From contig CAKRLE010000010.1 in assembly GCA_934359185.1 (NCBI GenBank), positions 62,001 through 126,000 on the forward strand: a DNA stretch of 64,000 nucleotides, in the 5' to 3' direction. Below the pieces are notes generated by a model. That model worked only from the letters and a program-made list of their open reading frames with translations, had not been told where the DNA came from and made no database searches. This document shows positions 50,765 to 60,450 of this stretch, piece after piece. The DNA is from an uncultured Lachnospira sp. Lineage in GTDB: Bacteria; Bacillota; Clostridia; Lachnospirales; Lachnospiraceae. Numbering within the stretch: the first letter of the stretch is position 1; every line of letters begins with the position of its first letter. Position numbers and translations under genes: made by a program.

Positions 50765-53257
50765 GCACCACAGCCTATGAAGCATCGTACAATTCTGCCA
50801 GCCCCCTGTACCAACGCTTCCGGTATGCTGAATACAGATTCCTCCAAAATCATTTGGATTAATTTCAGCTTCTAAATCCACTATATCTGCCCAGCCCATT
50901 TTCTTCTGGTCTGCGAGTTGCGGCGTAGTGCTCTCTACATGCGCCCTGAGCCTTGAACCGGTAACATTTAATTCAATTGTGCAGCCAGTCTGATAGCAGG
51001 ATGCAATAACTGGACTGGTAAGGAACTTGGTTTTGCCATCTATATATTCCACAAGCATCATTGACACAGCATTAGAAGCTGCAACTGTCCTCACAATACG
51101 CAGACCATAGCCGCTTAGCCGCGAGGTGTCAAATTTTACACATACATCCATGTATTGGTCAGCACTTCCAAATCCTTGTCCAGCAGTTTTTGCAGGATCA
51201 ACAGTTAATTGTAAATGCATATCTGCAATCTTGTCAGATACTGGTGTATACATTAAACGTGCTCCCTGTGTTCCCTGATATAGTCCACAACCGACACAGC
51301 CATTTCCTGCATAACCGTATACCCATGGAGTATCCTTTCCTGAATCAGACCATGTACCAAAATTACATGTATCTTCTGGACGAAAACTGTCTACTGTCCA
51401 AAATCCCGCTTTTATAACAGGCTGCTTCACATGCGGAAAGCTGTGAAAGTCGATATCCATATAGTCTGGATTGTCAATCTTTCCAATATCTATTGGGTCT
51501 TCATATATAACAGATAAACATCTGCCATACTCACTGTTAGAACTCTTTGGCGTAATTACAGCCTTAATGTAATATCCAACATCACCTGCAGTAAGCTTAT
51601 AAGCAGTCTCTGGTTTTCCAAAATGTGAAGCTGCCGTAAGTACCTGCAATTCATCAGAACATTTTTTATCTATGCAGCGATACCAGCAAATCAAAGACTC
51701 ATCCACAGCTTCACCAATTTCAAGGGAATAATTCAGCTTCAAAGTCCCATGCTCCATTTTAATCTGTGGCATACAATTAAAAGAAGGCGCCTCCTGTATA
51801 TATGGTTTCACTGTTAACTCTGTGGCAGCTTCTAAGCCGTCCGGCGTGTCGGCAATAATAAGTACCTGTCTGGCAGCTGTGTCTGAATTACATCCGCTTA
51901 CAGTGCAGGTACCATCACCATTATCTTTTAGGCTTATATAAGATTCAAAACCCGGTGCCACATGCCATCTCACATCTGAAGCAGCATGATTTTCTTTGCT
52001 GGCTGAATTACCACTACCAGTTAATGTTGAATCACTGAACATAAATATCTCTGATTTTAACTCTATGCAATCCATCCCGCTGGTAATTACATCTGAACCA
52101 GATTTGATAGTCATTAACGTAGGAATATCCACACAGGCATCACCGAAATCATTTATAATTCCTTTACGGTTCATTGGATCCCAGTCATCATTTCCCCTTA
52201 AAAGATTATATGTATTATAGATAATCTTGTCATTTGAAGTCAGTCTGTAAGCATTTAACAGCTTCTTACCTGTTAAATCAATTGTGGCACCCGACTCTAT
52301 GCTGAATCCATCTTCATTTTTTGTAAGATTGTATGAATAACAGCGTAGCGATGAAAGTGGATATTTTGTCCAGTTGATATCAATGTCAGCGATATTTCCA
52401 TAATCATAATGAAAGCGGCAGTCTATGGCAGTTACTGGACCTCCTGCTTTAGTAAAATACTGATGAACCTCTGACTTAACATTCATCAATTTAGAATTAA
52501 AATCACAATCGAGAAAAACGGCTCCACTACCATAGGTATCATAAAGTGGTCTGCCACCATAAAAATCAAAACTGCATTTCTCGTAAACAGCATTGCCATT
52601 GAGCGCATCATCAGTACTCTCAAAATGACAATTATAATACAAGCTTCTGTCTCCACCAGATACAGGTCTCAGATTCAGCCTGCTGATAAAATTACAATTA
52701 ACTGCAAGAAATTTATCACCAGACAATGTCGCAAGCTGCGCCTGAGTAATTGTATTAGTACGCTTTTTCTGGTTTAATGCCGTATTCCATGAATAATCCA
52801 GATCAACATTACAATAATTACCTAATGTGAGATTTTCCATCTTTAGCCCATCACCATCAAAATGAAACAACGTGTAATTACCATTTGCCCCATTCGACTG
52901 CCCACGGTTTCCGGCAATCACAACCTGATATGGATTATCTGTCAACCCATACAAATGAAGATATTCACATTTTACTACCATTCCATATGGCAGTGAATAT
53001 CCTTCCGTCCTCTGCAATGTGTCAGTTGCTTCGGGATTGTCTATCCAGTAGACATATGGCGCAATATAGACCTCCATCGGTTCAGTCTCAGAACCATTAA
53101 TCAGGGCATGCTGAAATACGTCACGTATGTCATTGTATACATAAGAATATTGTGATATCTCATCATCATCCATGCTGCCATCAAGATAGACTGTATGCTC
53201 ATTTAAACAAATCTTCTTTTGACAATAAAAAATACTATCACCATTGAATTTATACAT
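50744..53257 (-). CDS. Right-handed beta-helix protein, pectinesterase/pectin-lyase fold
   Basis: An 837-residue protein without signal peptide, so probably cytoplasmic. Residues 1-430 show parallel beta-helix rungs with recurring aromatic/Asn ladders (VVKCEYLHLYGLTDNPYQVVI, FLAVNCNFISRLNL, SLYYNCHFESTDDALNG, AVFLDCDFNSKL), a fold of pectinesterases and polysaccharide lyases. From about 430 to 600 there are Ig-like strands, and the last 200 residues look like a concanavalin-type beta-sandwich (FGTWSDSGKDTPWVYGYAG). I cannot assign the reaction; action on imported pectic or uronate oligosaccharides is inferred from the nearby glucuronate genes. The final residues (about RLWCRWCQAL) are encoded by an inserted interspersed repeat, so the native C-terminus has been altered. 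Ribosome site GAGGAGG. Confidence 0.75.
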   Translation of the reverse strand: MYKFNGDSIFYCQKKICLNEHTVYLDGSMDDDEISQYSYVYNDIRDVFQHALINGSETEPMEVYIAPYVYWIDNPEATDTLQRTEGYSLPYGMVVKCEYLHLYGLTDNPYQVVIAGNRGQSNGANGNYTLFHFDGDGLKMENLTLGNYCNVDLDYSWNTALNQKKRTNTITQAQLATLSGDKFLAVNCNFISRLNLRPVSGGDRSLYYNCHFESTDDALNGNAVYEKCSFDFYGGRPLYDTYGSGAVFLDCDFNSKLMNVKSEVHQYFTKAGGPVTAIDCRFHYDYGNIADIDINWTKYPLSSLRCYSYNLTKNEDGFSIESGATIDLTGKKLLNAYRLTSNDKIIYNTYNLLRGNDDWDPMNRKGIINDFGDACVDIPTLMTIKSGSDVITSGMDCIELKSEIFMFSDSTLTGSGNSASKENHAASDVRWHVAPGFESYISLKDNGDGTCTVSGCNSDTAARQVLIIADTPDGLEAATELTVKPYIQEAPSFNCMPQIKMEHGTLKLNYSLEIGEAVDESLICWYRCIDKKCSDELQVLTAASHFGKPETAYKLTAGDVGYYIKAVITPKSSNSEYGRCLSVIYEDPIDIGKIDNPDYMDIDFHSFPHVKQPVIKAGFWTVDSFRPEDTCNFGTWSDSGKDTPWVYGYAGNGCVGCGLYQGTQGARLMYTPVSDKIADMHLQLTVDPAKTAGQGFGSADQYMDVCVKFDTSRLSGYGLRIVRTVAASNAVSMMLVEYIDGKTKFLTSPVIASCYQTGCTIELNVTGSRLRAHVESTTPQLADQKKMGWADIVDLEAEINPNDFGGICIQHTGSVGTGGWQNCTMLHRLWCRWCQAL

Positions 53258-53301
53258 GAAAGCCTCCTCAAGATTTTATAGTGCCTGGTTTGCAATGCAG
53301 G

Positions 53302-54369
53302 CTAGCGTCTGGCATCTATGGCTGCCCCTGTTTCCTTTTTCTTCGACATAACCCAATAAAACAAAGCACAAAATACTAACGCAAATACAACGCCGAAAAT
53401 ATTCTGAATCACTCTGAGACCAACAGCTCCTTTTAATCCGTAGCTCTCTGCTGCAATGGCTAAAGCGCCAAATGTATTAAATACTGCCTGCCAGCTATAT
53501 TTTGCAGAAAATCCTACACCTATTCCACCAATGATTCCTATGTATGCATAGATGGATGACGGAAGTAAAAAATATAACACAGTAAAGCATATTACACCTG
53601 CAATATTTCCAACAATCCTTTTATGGACTCTGTATTGCATGTCCTCCATAAATGGTAAGATTGCTGACATAGCAGCAATACCAGCCCACATTGCGCGTGG
53701 CATATTGCAAAGTTCGGCAATACAAAGAACTGCCGGTACGCATATGATCTGACATAACTGCCATTTTGTCCGTGAAGAAGATATATCAAATTCCCTCATC
53801 AGATCATTCAGATTTCTTTTATACGTTCTGTTTTTATGATTCCGATAAAATACCAGACAGGTAAGTACTGCACCTAATGCCATCCCGGCTAATCTCATCT
53901 GATAGCTATTTCCTGTTACATCGTATCCATATAATAGCAGATACCCAAGAACCAATGTAGATTGGTTAAACATAAATGGATTATGGCATCCAAACAGAAT
54001 CAGAACTGCCAGTGCCGCAATGTTTAACAGCATTCCAGGTACTGGTGAAAGCTGGTTTGCCAAATGTGGACATACAGTCATAACCACAAAGAACAAAGCT
54101 AAAAGCATCGTAGACTGTCCAGTATGTATCCCCAGATCCGCATTTCTAAATACCATAAGGCATAATAAAACTACTACACCCACAATACTGTTCTCATTTC
54201 CAAATAAGATACAAAAAATAGTAACAAAGAAAAAACAAAATGCCATTGTAACAGCAATCTTCACCAGATATACCAGCATATGATATATTTTTTCTTTCAT
54301 AGTTTCACTCTTTTTCAACAGGTTTTTAGAACCCGCCTGATTCAACTGCAATTCCTGATAAAATGTCAT
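53302..54369 (-). CDS. FUSC family membrane protein
   Basis: A 355-residue inner-membrane protein with two blocks of five or so hydrophobic helices (about residues 30-175 and 210-345) around a charged cytoplasmic segment (YRNHKNRTYKRNLNDLMREF). The repeated pattern, including PRAMWAGIAAMSAILPF followed by RVHKRIVGNIAGV, is characteristic of FUSC/aromatic-acid-exporter-like proteins: a conserved R-x-x-G-N-x-x-G after a helix. The family exports aromatic or organic acids in known cases; the substrate here is unknown. It precedes the beta-helix gene by 44 bases, in which a truncated GTGCCTGG repeat lies. Ribosome site GGAGGAG. Confidence 0.83.
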   Translation of the reverse strand: MTFYQELQLNQAGSKNLLKKSETMKEKIYHMLVYLVKIAVTMAFCFFFVTIFCILFGNENSIVGVVVLLCLMVFRNADLGIHTGQSTMLLALFFVVMTVCPHLANQLSPVPGMLLNIAALAVLILFGCHNPFMFNQSTLVLGYLLLYGYDVTGNSYQMRLAGMALGAVLTCLVFYRNHKNRTYKRNLNDLMREFDISSSRTKWQLCQIICVPAVLCIAELCNMPRAMWAGIAAMSAILPFMEDMQYRVHKRIVGNIAGVICFTVLYFLLPSSIYAYIGIIGGIGVGFSAKYSWQAVFNTFGALAIAAESYGLKGAVGLRVIQNIFGVVFALVFCALFYWVMSKKKETGAAIDARR

Positions 54370-54673
54370 GTAACTCCTCCATCTATTAACTTAAACTAAT
54401 ATAATCTCATCTAATCTTATTTAATCTAATCTCATTGTTTTCTGTGACTGTTTATGGCGTCATGCCTTGCCAATTGAAAAAAGAGCTCGACGCATCAAGC
54501 CCTTTCCAGGTGTTGTCCGAAGACGTCCACCGCAATTCGTAGATATAATATACTATATAAGCAAAATCTGCGCAAGTTGCCAGTTTATGGCATCTGACAC
54601 AAAAGTTTAGCCTAGCACCAATGACTTAGTGCCAGGTAGCAATTGTTAGCGCCAGGCACCGAGTTGTTTTATC
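54370..54673. other. Intergenic region with degenerate repeats
   Basis: No gene is seen. A run of TAATCT-type words spans about 54396-54435. At 54601-54662 lie degenerate copies of the interspersed repeat: AAGTTTAGCCTAGCACCAATG, then AGTGCCAGGTAGC and GCGCCAGGCACC in the opposite sense. Confidence 0.6.
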
Positions 54674-55903
54674 CTATCTATAATAAGCTGGCTTCAAATG
54701 AACCGGCACACCATCTGAGTATTCAGCAATATTAGTTCCCTGAATAAGTGGTCTGACATACTTAATATATTCATCAGAAATATCTGTTCCGTCTGCTGTT
54801 ATCCACTCTGCCGGGAACTTCTTTTCCTTATTGCATATCTCATTCACGTCTGCAAGTCCATAATTAATCTCATATCCGTTAGTATCGTCTCTTACAAATG
54901 TTATCATCTTTCCAGTATCACCATCAAGAGCTGCCAGAACTGCCACTCTTCCTGCTTTTTGGGCTTCATCAATATCTGTTGCGGAAGCAAGAAGTGAAGA
55001 ACATCTCTGTGGAAGGTTAAGCTCAATGCTTCTGCATTTGATTCCAAATTCTGCTTTCACATAGTTCTCAAGATACTTTCCACAGCCTGTAAGCATCTTA
55101 TGTCCAAAACCATCAACCGATGCCGCATCTGCATATTCACATATGAATCTGCCGTCTTTATCCGCAATTCCTTCTGATACGCACACAACAACTGCAGTTT
55201 CCTGTTCAAGTGCCACCTTAAGTGACTTCCTGAATTCTTCCATATCAAATGCATGCTCTGGCATGTATATAAGATAAGGATTTCTGCTATACTCTGTTCT
55301 TGCAAGTACTGATGCCGCTGTAACCCAGCCTGCATGCCTTCCCATAAGTTCAACAATTGTCACAGACGGATGTGCATAACATGTTGCGTCAAGTATAATC
55401 TCTCTTAATGTTGAAGCAACATATTTTGCAGTTGAGCCGTACCCTGGAGTATGATCTGTCATAACAAGATCATTATCAATTGTCTTAGGTACACCTATAA
55501 ATCTTATGTCCGATTTCTTCAATAATGCCACTCTTGATAATTTCGACACTGTATCCATTGAATCATTGCCACCAATATAAAACACATATCCAATATTCAT
55601 CTGTGCAAATGTATCAAATAATTTATCATACACCTTGTCCTCTAAATCTTCTGGAAGCATATATCTGCAGCTTCCAAGAAAAGAAGCGGGTGTTATCTTT
55701 AATCTTTCAATCGGCTCATTATCTGCCACCTCCGAAAGATTAATAAAATTGCCTGCCAGAAATCCTTCAATCCCATGCACCATGCCATACACAGTGCCAA
55801 TCCTTTCCTTATTTTTAAGTCCTTCCTCAATCACTCCATATAATGATGAATTAATAACCGCTGTCGGTCCACCTGACTGACCTACCAGAATATTCTTTAA
55901 CAT
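54674..55903 (-). CDS. pfp: Pyrophosphate-dependent 6-phosphofructokinase
   Basis: It phosphorylates fructose-6-phosphate using pyrophosphate, reversibly, in glycolysis. The 409-residue length exceeds the roughly 320 of ATP-dependent bacterial enzymes. The two discriminating positions favour pyrophosphate: GGNDS at residues 111-115, with Asp where ATP enzymes have Gly, and PKTIDND at 139-145, with Lys140. Further family motifs are QSGGPTAVINSS at 10-20, TPGYGSTAKYVA, and MGRHAGWVTAASVLART. It appears to be transcribed alone. Ribosome site AGGAGG. Confidence 0.94.
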   Translation of the reverse strand: MLKNILVGQSGGPTAVINSSLYGVIEEGLKNKERIGTVYGMVHGIEGFLAGNFINLSEVADNEPIERLKITPASFLGSCRYMLPEDLEDKVYDKLFDTFAQMNIGYVFYIGGNDSMDTVSKLSRVALLKKSDIRFIGVPKTIDNDLVMTDHTPGYGSTAKYVASTLREIILDATCYAHPSVTIVELMGRHAGWVTAASVLARTEYSRNPYLIYMPEHAFDMEEFRKSLKVALEQETAVVVCVSEGIADKDGRFICEYADAASVDGFGHKMLTGCGKYLENYVKAEFGIKCRSIELNLPQRCSSLLASATDIDEAQKAGRVAVLAALDGDTGKMITFVRDDTNGYEINYGLADVNEICNKEKKFPAEWITADGTDISDEYIKYVRPLIQGTNIAEYSDGVPVHLKPAYYR

Positions 55904-55997
55904 ACCTGTGCCTCCTGATTTGTTATACGTCTTATTTCCGTTTCCGTTGCCTAGATTGTATCATCTGCGGATTATCAATTGCAACATGATACCTACA

Positions 55998-56022
55998 AGT
56001 TTACAGTGCCTGGCACCAACGG
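55998..56022 (+). repeat. Interspersed GTGCCTGGCAC repeat, copy 3
   Basis: AGTTTACAGTGCCTGGCACC followed by AACGG lies just before the histidine kinase stop. It is identical over its length to the copy at 50741-50764 and marks the left edge of the accessory block. Confidence 0.85.
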
Positions 56023-56055
56023 ATGATCTGAAATAGCAAAAACAATCAAAAACCT

Positions 56056-57387
56056 TTATTTTCCAAAGCAGATCACGGATGCAAAAAACATCTGATCCTT
56101 CCAGTCAAAGCGGCAGGTGCCGTGATATTTTGAAGCAATTGTCCGAACGGAAACAGTACCTAATCCTTTACCGGCATGCTTGGAGGATAAGAAAGTTCCA
56201 TCCGGATCCTGCATAATTTTACCATCAAAAGTATTGTCGATCGCAATACAAAGAGAACCTTTTTCATAAACTGCCCGGACAATGATGCTTCGGGCAGTTG
56301 TCTTTGAAGCCATACAGGCATCCACTGCATTTTCAAGCAGATTTCCAAAAAGAACAGAAAGATCATGGTCCTCAACCGGACAGGATGCCGGAATATTTGC
56401 GACTACAGAATAAGCAATGCCAAGACGCTCTGCTTCCTGTGCATAATGGGACAGGACGATATTTGCAGCGATATTTTCACAGAAGGTGATCAGGGAATGA
56501 TTCGGTAACTGCTTACAATACTGTTCCAGATAGGAAGCTAAGGATTCATAATCTTTTTTCTCCAAATAAGACTGCATAACAGACAGATGATGATGCAGAT
56601 CATGTTTTGCACGACGGGCGTCTTCAATTCTTTCCTGAAGCTTTTCATACTGGACAGTCTGCAATTCCAGTTGATGATTTTGCTGCTGCAGTTTCAAAAT
56701 CTGTTTCTGATTTACGATCAATCTGGCAACGATGGAGTAGATAAGAAGTGCTCCGGCATTGACAAAGACAGATACAATGATGTTTTTGGGATTCAGTGCG
56801 ATCTCAAGCCCGGATAAAGTCGAATTGCCATAGACCATATAATACCAGATCAGGTAAAAAGTTGCCGGGATCAGCCAGAGATAACGCCACTCATGAAAAG
56901 ACTGTGAGCAGGAGAGCGCAGGAGTGATCACTTTTTTCAGAAAAACAAAGACCGGTATTAAAATAAAAATTTCAACGATCACCATAAACAAAGACATTGA
57001 ATAACGGTAAGGTAAAAGAGCATAATCCGGGAAGAACTGCCCTTCCAGACACTTTGCGGTAATGACGACCAGATTGGCAATATTAGAAATCATAAGCAGT
57101 ACGAATAAAAGCTGGCCTGTGGATTTCCTGATGGCCGTAAAGTAAAAAAATGCATAGGAAAGCGTACTGACCAAAGACAATACGGCAGATATATTTCCGG
57201 TTGAAAAACAGGCGAGAAGTCCGAACAGAATCTGAAGAAACGTGAGGACAACAATCAACAGTCCGGTTTTCGTGCGTGAAAAACGGAGATCATCCCGGAA
57301 CGGATATAATGCAAATATCAAAAATGGAAAAAAGTTCAGCAGGGAATACAGGCAGATTTCAAAAACGCGGGAAAGCGGTGGAAGCAT
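56056..57387 (-). CDS. AgrC-like GHKL sensor histidine kinase
   Basis: A 443-residue membrane sensor kinase. Six or so hydrophobic helices fill the first 225 residues. A coiled-coil linker follows (KQILKLQQQNHQLELQTVQYEKLQERIEDAR). The phosphoacceptor region KHDLHHHLSVMQSYL and the ATPase N-box LFGNLLENAVDAC are of the AgrC/GHKL type, with a terminal GKGLGTVSV G-box. Such kinases usually sense peptides or membrane cues. It begins with an ATG that overlaps the stop of the response regulator gene (TAATG), so the pair is translationally coupled. Base and codon use here (frequent CCG, CGG, GCC) look richer in G/C than the preceding 50 kb, which suggests foreign origin. Confidence 0.92.
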   Translation of the reverse strand: MLPPLSRVFEICLYSLLNFFPFLIFALYPFRDDLRFSRTKTGLLIVVLTFLQILFGLLACFSTGNISAVLSLVSTLSYAFFYFTAIRKSTGQLLFVLLMISNIANLVVITAKCLEGQFFPDYALLPYRYSMSLFMVIVEIFILIPVFVFLKKVITPALSCSQSFHEWRYLWLIPATFYLIWYYMVYGNSTLSGLEIALNPKNIIVSVFVNAGALLIYSIVARLIVNQKQILKLQQQNHQLELQTVQYEKLQERIEDARRAKHDLHHHLSVMQSYLEKKDYESLASYLEQYCKQLPNHSLITFCENIAANIVLSHYAQEAERLGIAYSVVANIPASCPVEDHDLSVLFGNLLENAVDACMASKTTARSIIVRAVYEKGSLCIAIDNTFDGKIMQDPDGTFLSSKHAGKGLGTVSVRTIASKYHGTCRFDWKDQMFFASVICFGK

Positions 57388-58097
57388 TATGACATCTCCT
57401 TTCTGATCTTATCAAAGCAAAACGATGAGTAAGCACACAGTACATCAGCGGCTTTCCGGCGGCTGATCGGGATCAGTGAGCCATCAGACATGGAAAATAC
57501 CGTATCGGGCTGACCGCATACTTCATAAAAATTAACGATGATTCCCTTACATGGACTATAGAAATAGGAAGAGTTGCACAGAAGCTGTTCAATCTCCTGA
57601 AAAGGTACACGCAAAGTGATCGTTTCATCCTTTTTGCAATGCAAAGTTACCCGGTGAGAGGCATAATCTGCGTAAATAATGCTGCGTAAAAGTACCTTTT
57701 CCCCATTCGGAAGAAGGACGGTACGTGAAACTTCAAGATTTTGCAGGCCGATCCGGTCAAGCATTGCAAGAACCTGTTGCTTCAAAAAAGGTTTGTGAAG
57801 ATAATAGCAGGCATTCACCTCATAACTTTCACTCGCGAATTCATTGCTTGTAGAGGCAAATACAAGGCAGACATTCGGATCCGTTTCCCGGATGACCCGT
57901 GCGATCTCGATCCCTGTTAACTGTTCCATATAAATATCAAGAACGATCAGATCGAAAATATCTGCACTCCAGTGCTGTAAAAAATCTTCTCCATTATGAA
58001 ATTCTGTAATGACAGAGTCCATATCTAATACTTCTGCAAGAAACTGATGCATAATACTTAAATCATTAGGACAGTCGTCAACCAGTGCAATCCTCAT
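57387..58097 (-). CDS. LytTR-type response regulator
   Basis: A 236-residue response regulator. The receiver domain (residues 1-120) has LVDDCPND acidic residues, phosphoacceptor Asp in LIVLDIYME, and the conserved Thr/Lys switch residues (VFASTSNEF, YLHKPF). The C-terminal half is a LytTR DNA-binding domain: IIYADYASHRVTLHCKKDETITLRVPFQEIEQLL, then NSSYFYSPCKGIIVNFYEV and the typical end LIPISRRKAADVLCAYSSF. LytTR proteins bind pairs of direct repeats about two helical turns apart; such a pair lies 80-115 bases upstream in the divergent promoter of the surface protein gene. Confidence 0.94.
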   Translation of the reverse strand: MRIALVDDCPNDLSIMHQFLAEVLDMDSVITEFHNGEDFLQHWSADIFDLIVLDIYMEQLTGIEIARVIRETDPNVCLVFASTSNEFASESYEVNACYYLHKPFLKQQVLAMLDRIGLQNLEVSRTVLLPNGEKVLLRSIIYADYASHRVTLHCKKDETITLRVPFQEIEQLLCNSSYFYSPCKGIIVNFYEVCGQPDTVFSMSDGSLIPISRRKAADVLCAYSSFCFDKIRKEMS

Positions 58098-58177
58098 AAC
58101 AAATTCCTCTTTCTTAAAAATAATCTGACTTCATAATAGATGAATTCCGGATAAAAAACAAGAAACAACAGCAAAAA

Positions 58178-58246
58178 AACCACTTGAGCCAAAAATCAAC
58201 CGCTTGAGCCAGATGGATTGAAGCAAGCTGTATTTGCAGATAAAAT
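58178..58246 (+). promoter_or_regulatory. Putative LytTR operator and promoter of first surface protein
   Basis: AACCACTTGAGCCA (58178-58191) and AACCGCTTGAGCCA (58198-58211) are direct repeats with a 20-base period. They lie immediately upstream of -35 TTGAAG (58218-58223), a 17-base spacer, and -10 TAAAAT (58241-58246). This geometry fits a LytTR activator site for the regulator encoded divergently. Confidence 0.72.
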
Positions 58247-58308
58247 AAGCTTGTATGAAATATTTTCACAAAATATTCAGATAAATTACAATAAAGGAAG
58301 TATTGAGT

Positions 58309-60450
58309 ATGAAAGAGAAAATCAAGTATGCTGGAGCATCCGGAAATACGTCATCCGGAACAAAGAAAAAATTATTAGGTCTGTTGCTGGCGGTCTTCAT
58401 GGCGCTTACACTGACACCGACAACTGCCAGGGCGGATGTTGCAACAGAGAAATGGACAGATTTTGCTGCGGCTGATTTTGCTGGCGGCAGTGGAACAAAG
58501 GATGATCCATATCAGATCGCCACTGCAGAACAGCTTGCAAAGCTGGCGGAAGAAGTAAATTCAGGAGTATATGGAAAAACTCATTCGGGTGAATATTTTA
58601 AGTTGACCGCTCCGATTGACCTAAGCGGAAAAAGATGGGTTCCTATCGGTTATGGAAATGAGAGTTCTCACTCTTTTTCTGGATATTTCGACGGAAATAA
58701 TCAGGTCATTACAGGCTTATATGTAGATGAACGGGGAAATGGCGTCTGTGCCGGATTGTTTGGTAACGTAGCAGCTATATCCGATGAACCGGTACTGAAA
58801 AATATTCGTATTGAAAATGCTACTATCTATGCCGGAGATTCCCCGGATTCAAGTGCACACACTTATGGTGCGGGAGTGCTGGCTGGTAATCTGACAATAT
58901 TAGGAGGCTCCCGTGTTTCTTGTATAGGAGTGGAAAACTGTCAGGGAACCGGAAAAGTGGATTCCGAAATGCGGGCCGGCGGACTGCTTGGTTCAGCAAG
59001 CTATGCCAATGTCTCAGGTTGCTCAGCGGATGTTACTGTGACAGGAACACGCGTTAGTGGTGGATTCATCGGAGATATTTTCCTGGGCTCCTACAAAAAC
59101 TGTACCGCCGAAGGCAGCGTGTCCGGAGGATGGGCAACAGGTGGGTTTGCCGGAAGTGTATCTGGGTACGGCGCCAGCGTGGAAATAGAGCATTGTGCAT
59201 CTCACGGCGATGTTACGGCAAATGACTGGAATACAGGAGGTTTTGTCGGATATCTGGAAGAAGGAAAGATTAGTGACAGTGTTTCCTATGGTAATGTAAC
59301 GAATACACTTGTGAATGCAAAGCCAAAAACCGGCGGCTTTTCCGGTACGAATACTTATGGAAACATTCAGAACTGCAGTGCGGCAGGTATTGTGACAGGT
59401 TCAAATCCAACAATTGCACCGGGTGGTTTTATCGGATATGATGATGTCGGTACTACGGCAGGATGTGCTTTTGATCAGGAAAAGAATCCGACACTCAATG
59501 GTGTAGGTGATGTCAAAACATCGGGTTCAAACCAGATTGCAGCAGTGGATACAAAGTCTTTGAATTCCAATATCTGCGGTAGTTATAAGGGTGGTCATAC
59601 ACTGTCTAAGGTTGATGCGAAAGAAGCAACTCATCTGGCAGAGGGAAATAAAGAGTATTGGCTTTGTGCAAAGTGTGGCTGTTATTTCAGTGATGCAAGT
59701 GGATCGACTGCGATTGCAGCAGCGGATGTTGTGATAGCAAAAACAACAGAACACACAGTAGACAGTACCGGGTGGCATTCAGATGCTGATAACCACTGGA
59801 ACACTTGTGAATGTGGTGAAAAATTGAATTTATCAGGACATAGCTTCACATGGGTAATCGATAAGAAAGCTACAGCTGAAGAAAAAGGTTCTAAGCATGA
59901 GCAGTGTACAGTTTGTGGTTACGCAAAAGCGGCAGTAGATATTTCGGTGGAAGGAGCAGTAGAGATTCCGGTGGAAGGAGCAGTAGAGATTCCGGTGGAA
60001 GGAATCGAAACTTCTTATGCAATCACAGAAGGGACAGGAAGCATCTATACCCTGCAGAGCGGCAGCAGCCTTACAGTTCGGGGAAATGGCGATTTTTCTA
60101 AATTTATCGGAATTAAGGTAGATGGTGTGCAGATTGGCGCAGATAATTATGAAGCGAAGTCTGGTTCCACAATTGTTACGTTGAAGTCCTCTTATCTGGA
60201 CACACTGGCAGCAGGAACGCACAGTATTGAAATTCTGTGGAAAGATGGTTCTGCAAGTACTACATTTATGATTCAGCAGAGCAAAGGTCAGAATCCGAAT
60301 AATGATGTTAAAGATTTGGATTCAGTGAAAAATGAATCTCCTAAGACAGGTGATGACGATAATCTTTTGGTATTGGCAGCATGGTTGTTTTTATCAGGAT
60401 TCGTTTTTGTCGATGTTACATACTATCGAAAAAGGAAACATTTATATTAA
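58309..60450 (+). CDS. Sortase-anchored GLUG-repeat surface protein 1
   Basis: A secreted wall protein of 713 residues. It has an N-terminal signal peptide (KKKLLGLLLAVFMALTLTPTTARA). Then come GLUG-type repeats (about residues 45-390) introduced by FAGGSGTKDDPYQIATAEQLAKLAEEV and recurring as GGF-x-G units (GGFIGDIFLG, GGFAGSVSGY, GGFVGYLEEG). A Cys-containing HTLSKVDAKEATH module and a second HSFTWVIDKKAT module follow, then a Val/Glu/Gly/Ala 8-residue repeat (IPVEGAVE) and an Ig-like X2 domain. The sorting signal SPKTG lies at residues 677-681, before a hydrophobic helix and basic tail. SPKTG replaces LPXTG. Start chosen at ATG 58309, after AAAGGAAG. Likely an adhesin; its ligand is unknown. 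Confidence 0.88.
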   Translation: MKEKIKYAGASGNTSSGTKKKLLGLLLAVFMALTLTPTTARADVATEKWTDFAAADFAGGSGTKDDPYQIATAEQLAKLAEEVNSGVYGKTHSGEYFKLTAPIDLSGKRWVPIGYGNESSHSFSGYFDGNNQVITGLYVDERGNGVCAGLFGNVAAISDEPVLKNIRIENATIYAGDSPDSSAHTYGAGVLAGNLTILGGSRVSCIGVENCQGTGKVDSEMRAGGLLGSASYANVSGCSADVTVTGTRVSGGFIGDIFLGSYKNCTAEGSVSGGWATGGFAGSVSGYGASVEIEHCASHGDVTANDWNTGGFVGYLEEGKISDSVSYGNVTNTLVNAKPKTGGFSGTNTYGNIQNCSAAGIVTGSNPTIAPGGFIGYDDVGTTAGCAFDQEKNPTLNGVGDVKTSGSNQIAAVDTKSLNSNICGSYKGGHTLSKVDAKEATHLAEGNKEYWLCAKCGCYFSDASGSTAIAAADVVIAKTTEHTVDSTGWHSDADNHWNTCECGEKLNLSGHSFTWVIDKKATAEEKGSKHEQCTVCGYAKAAVDISVEGAVEIPVEGAVEIPVEGIETSYAITEGTGSIYTLQSGSSLTVRGNGDFSKFIGIKVDGVQIGADNYEAKSGSTIVTLKSSYLDTLAAGTHSIEILWKDGSASTTFMIQQSKGQNPNNDVKDLDSVKNESPKTGDDDNLLVLAAWLFLSGFVFVDVTYYRKRKHLY
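59946..60003 (+). repeat. 24-bp tandem repeat inside surface protein 1
   Basis: Units starting GGTGGAAGGAGCAGTAGAGA occur at 59946-59969 and 59970-59993, with a partial third at 59994-60003. They are in frame and encode VEGAVEIP repeats, so copy number changes would vary protein length without frameshift. Confidence 0.85.
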
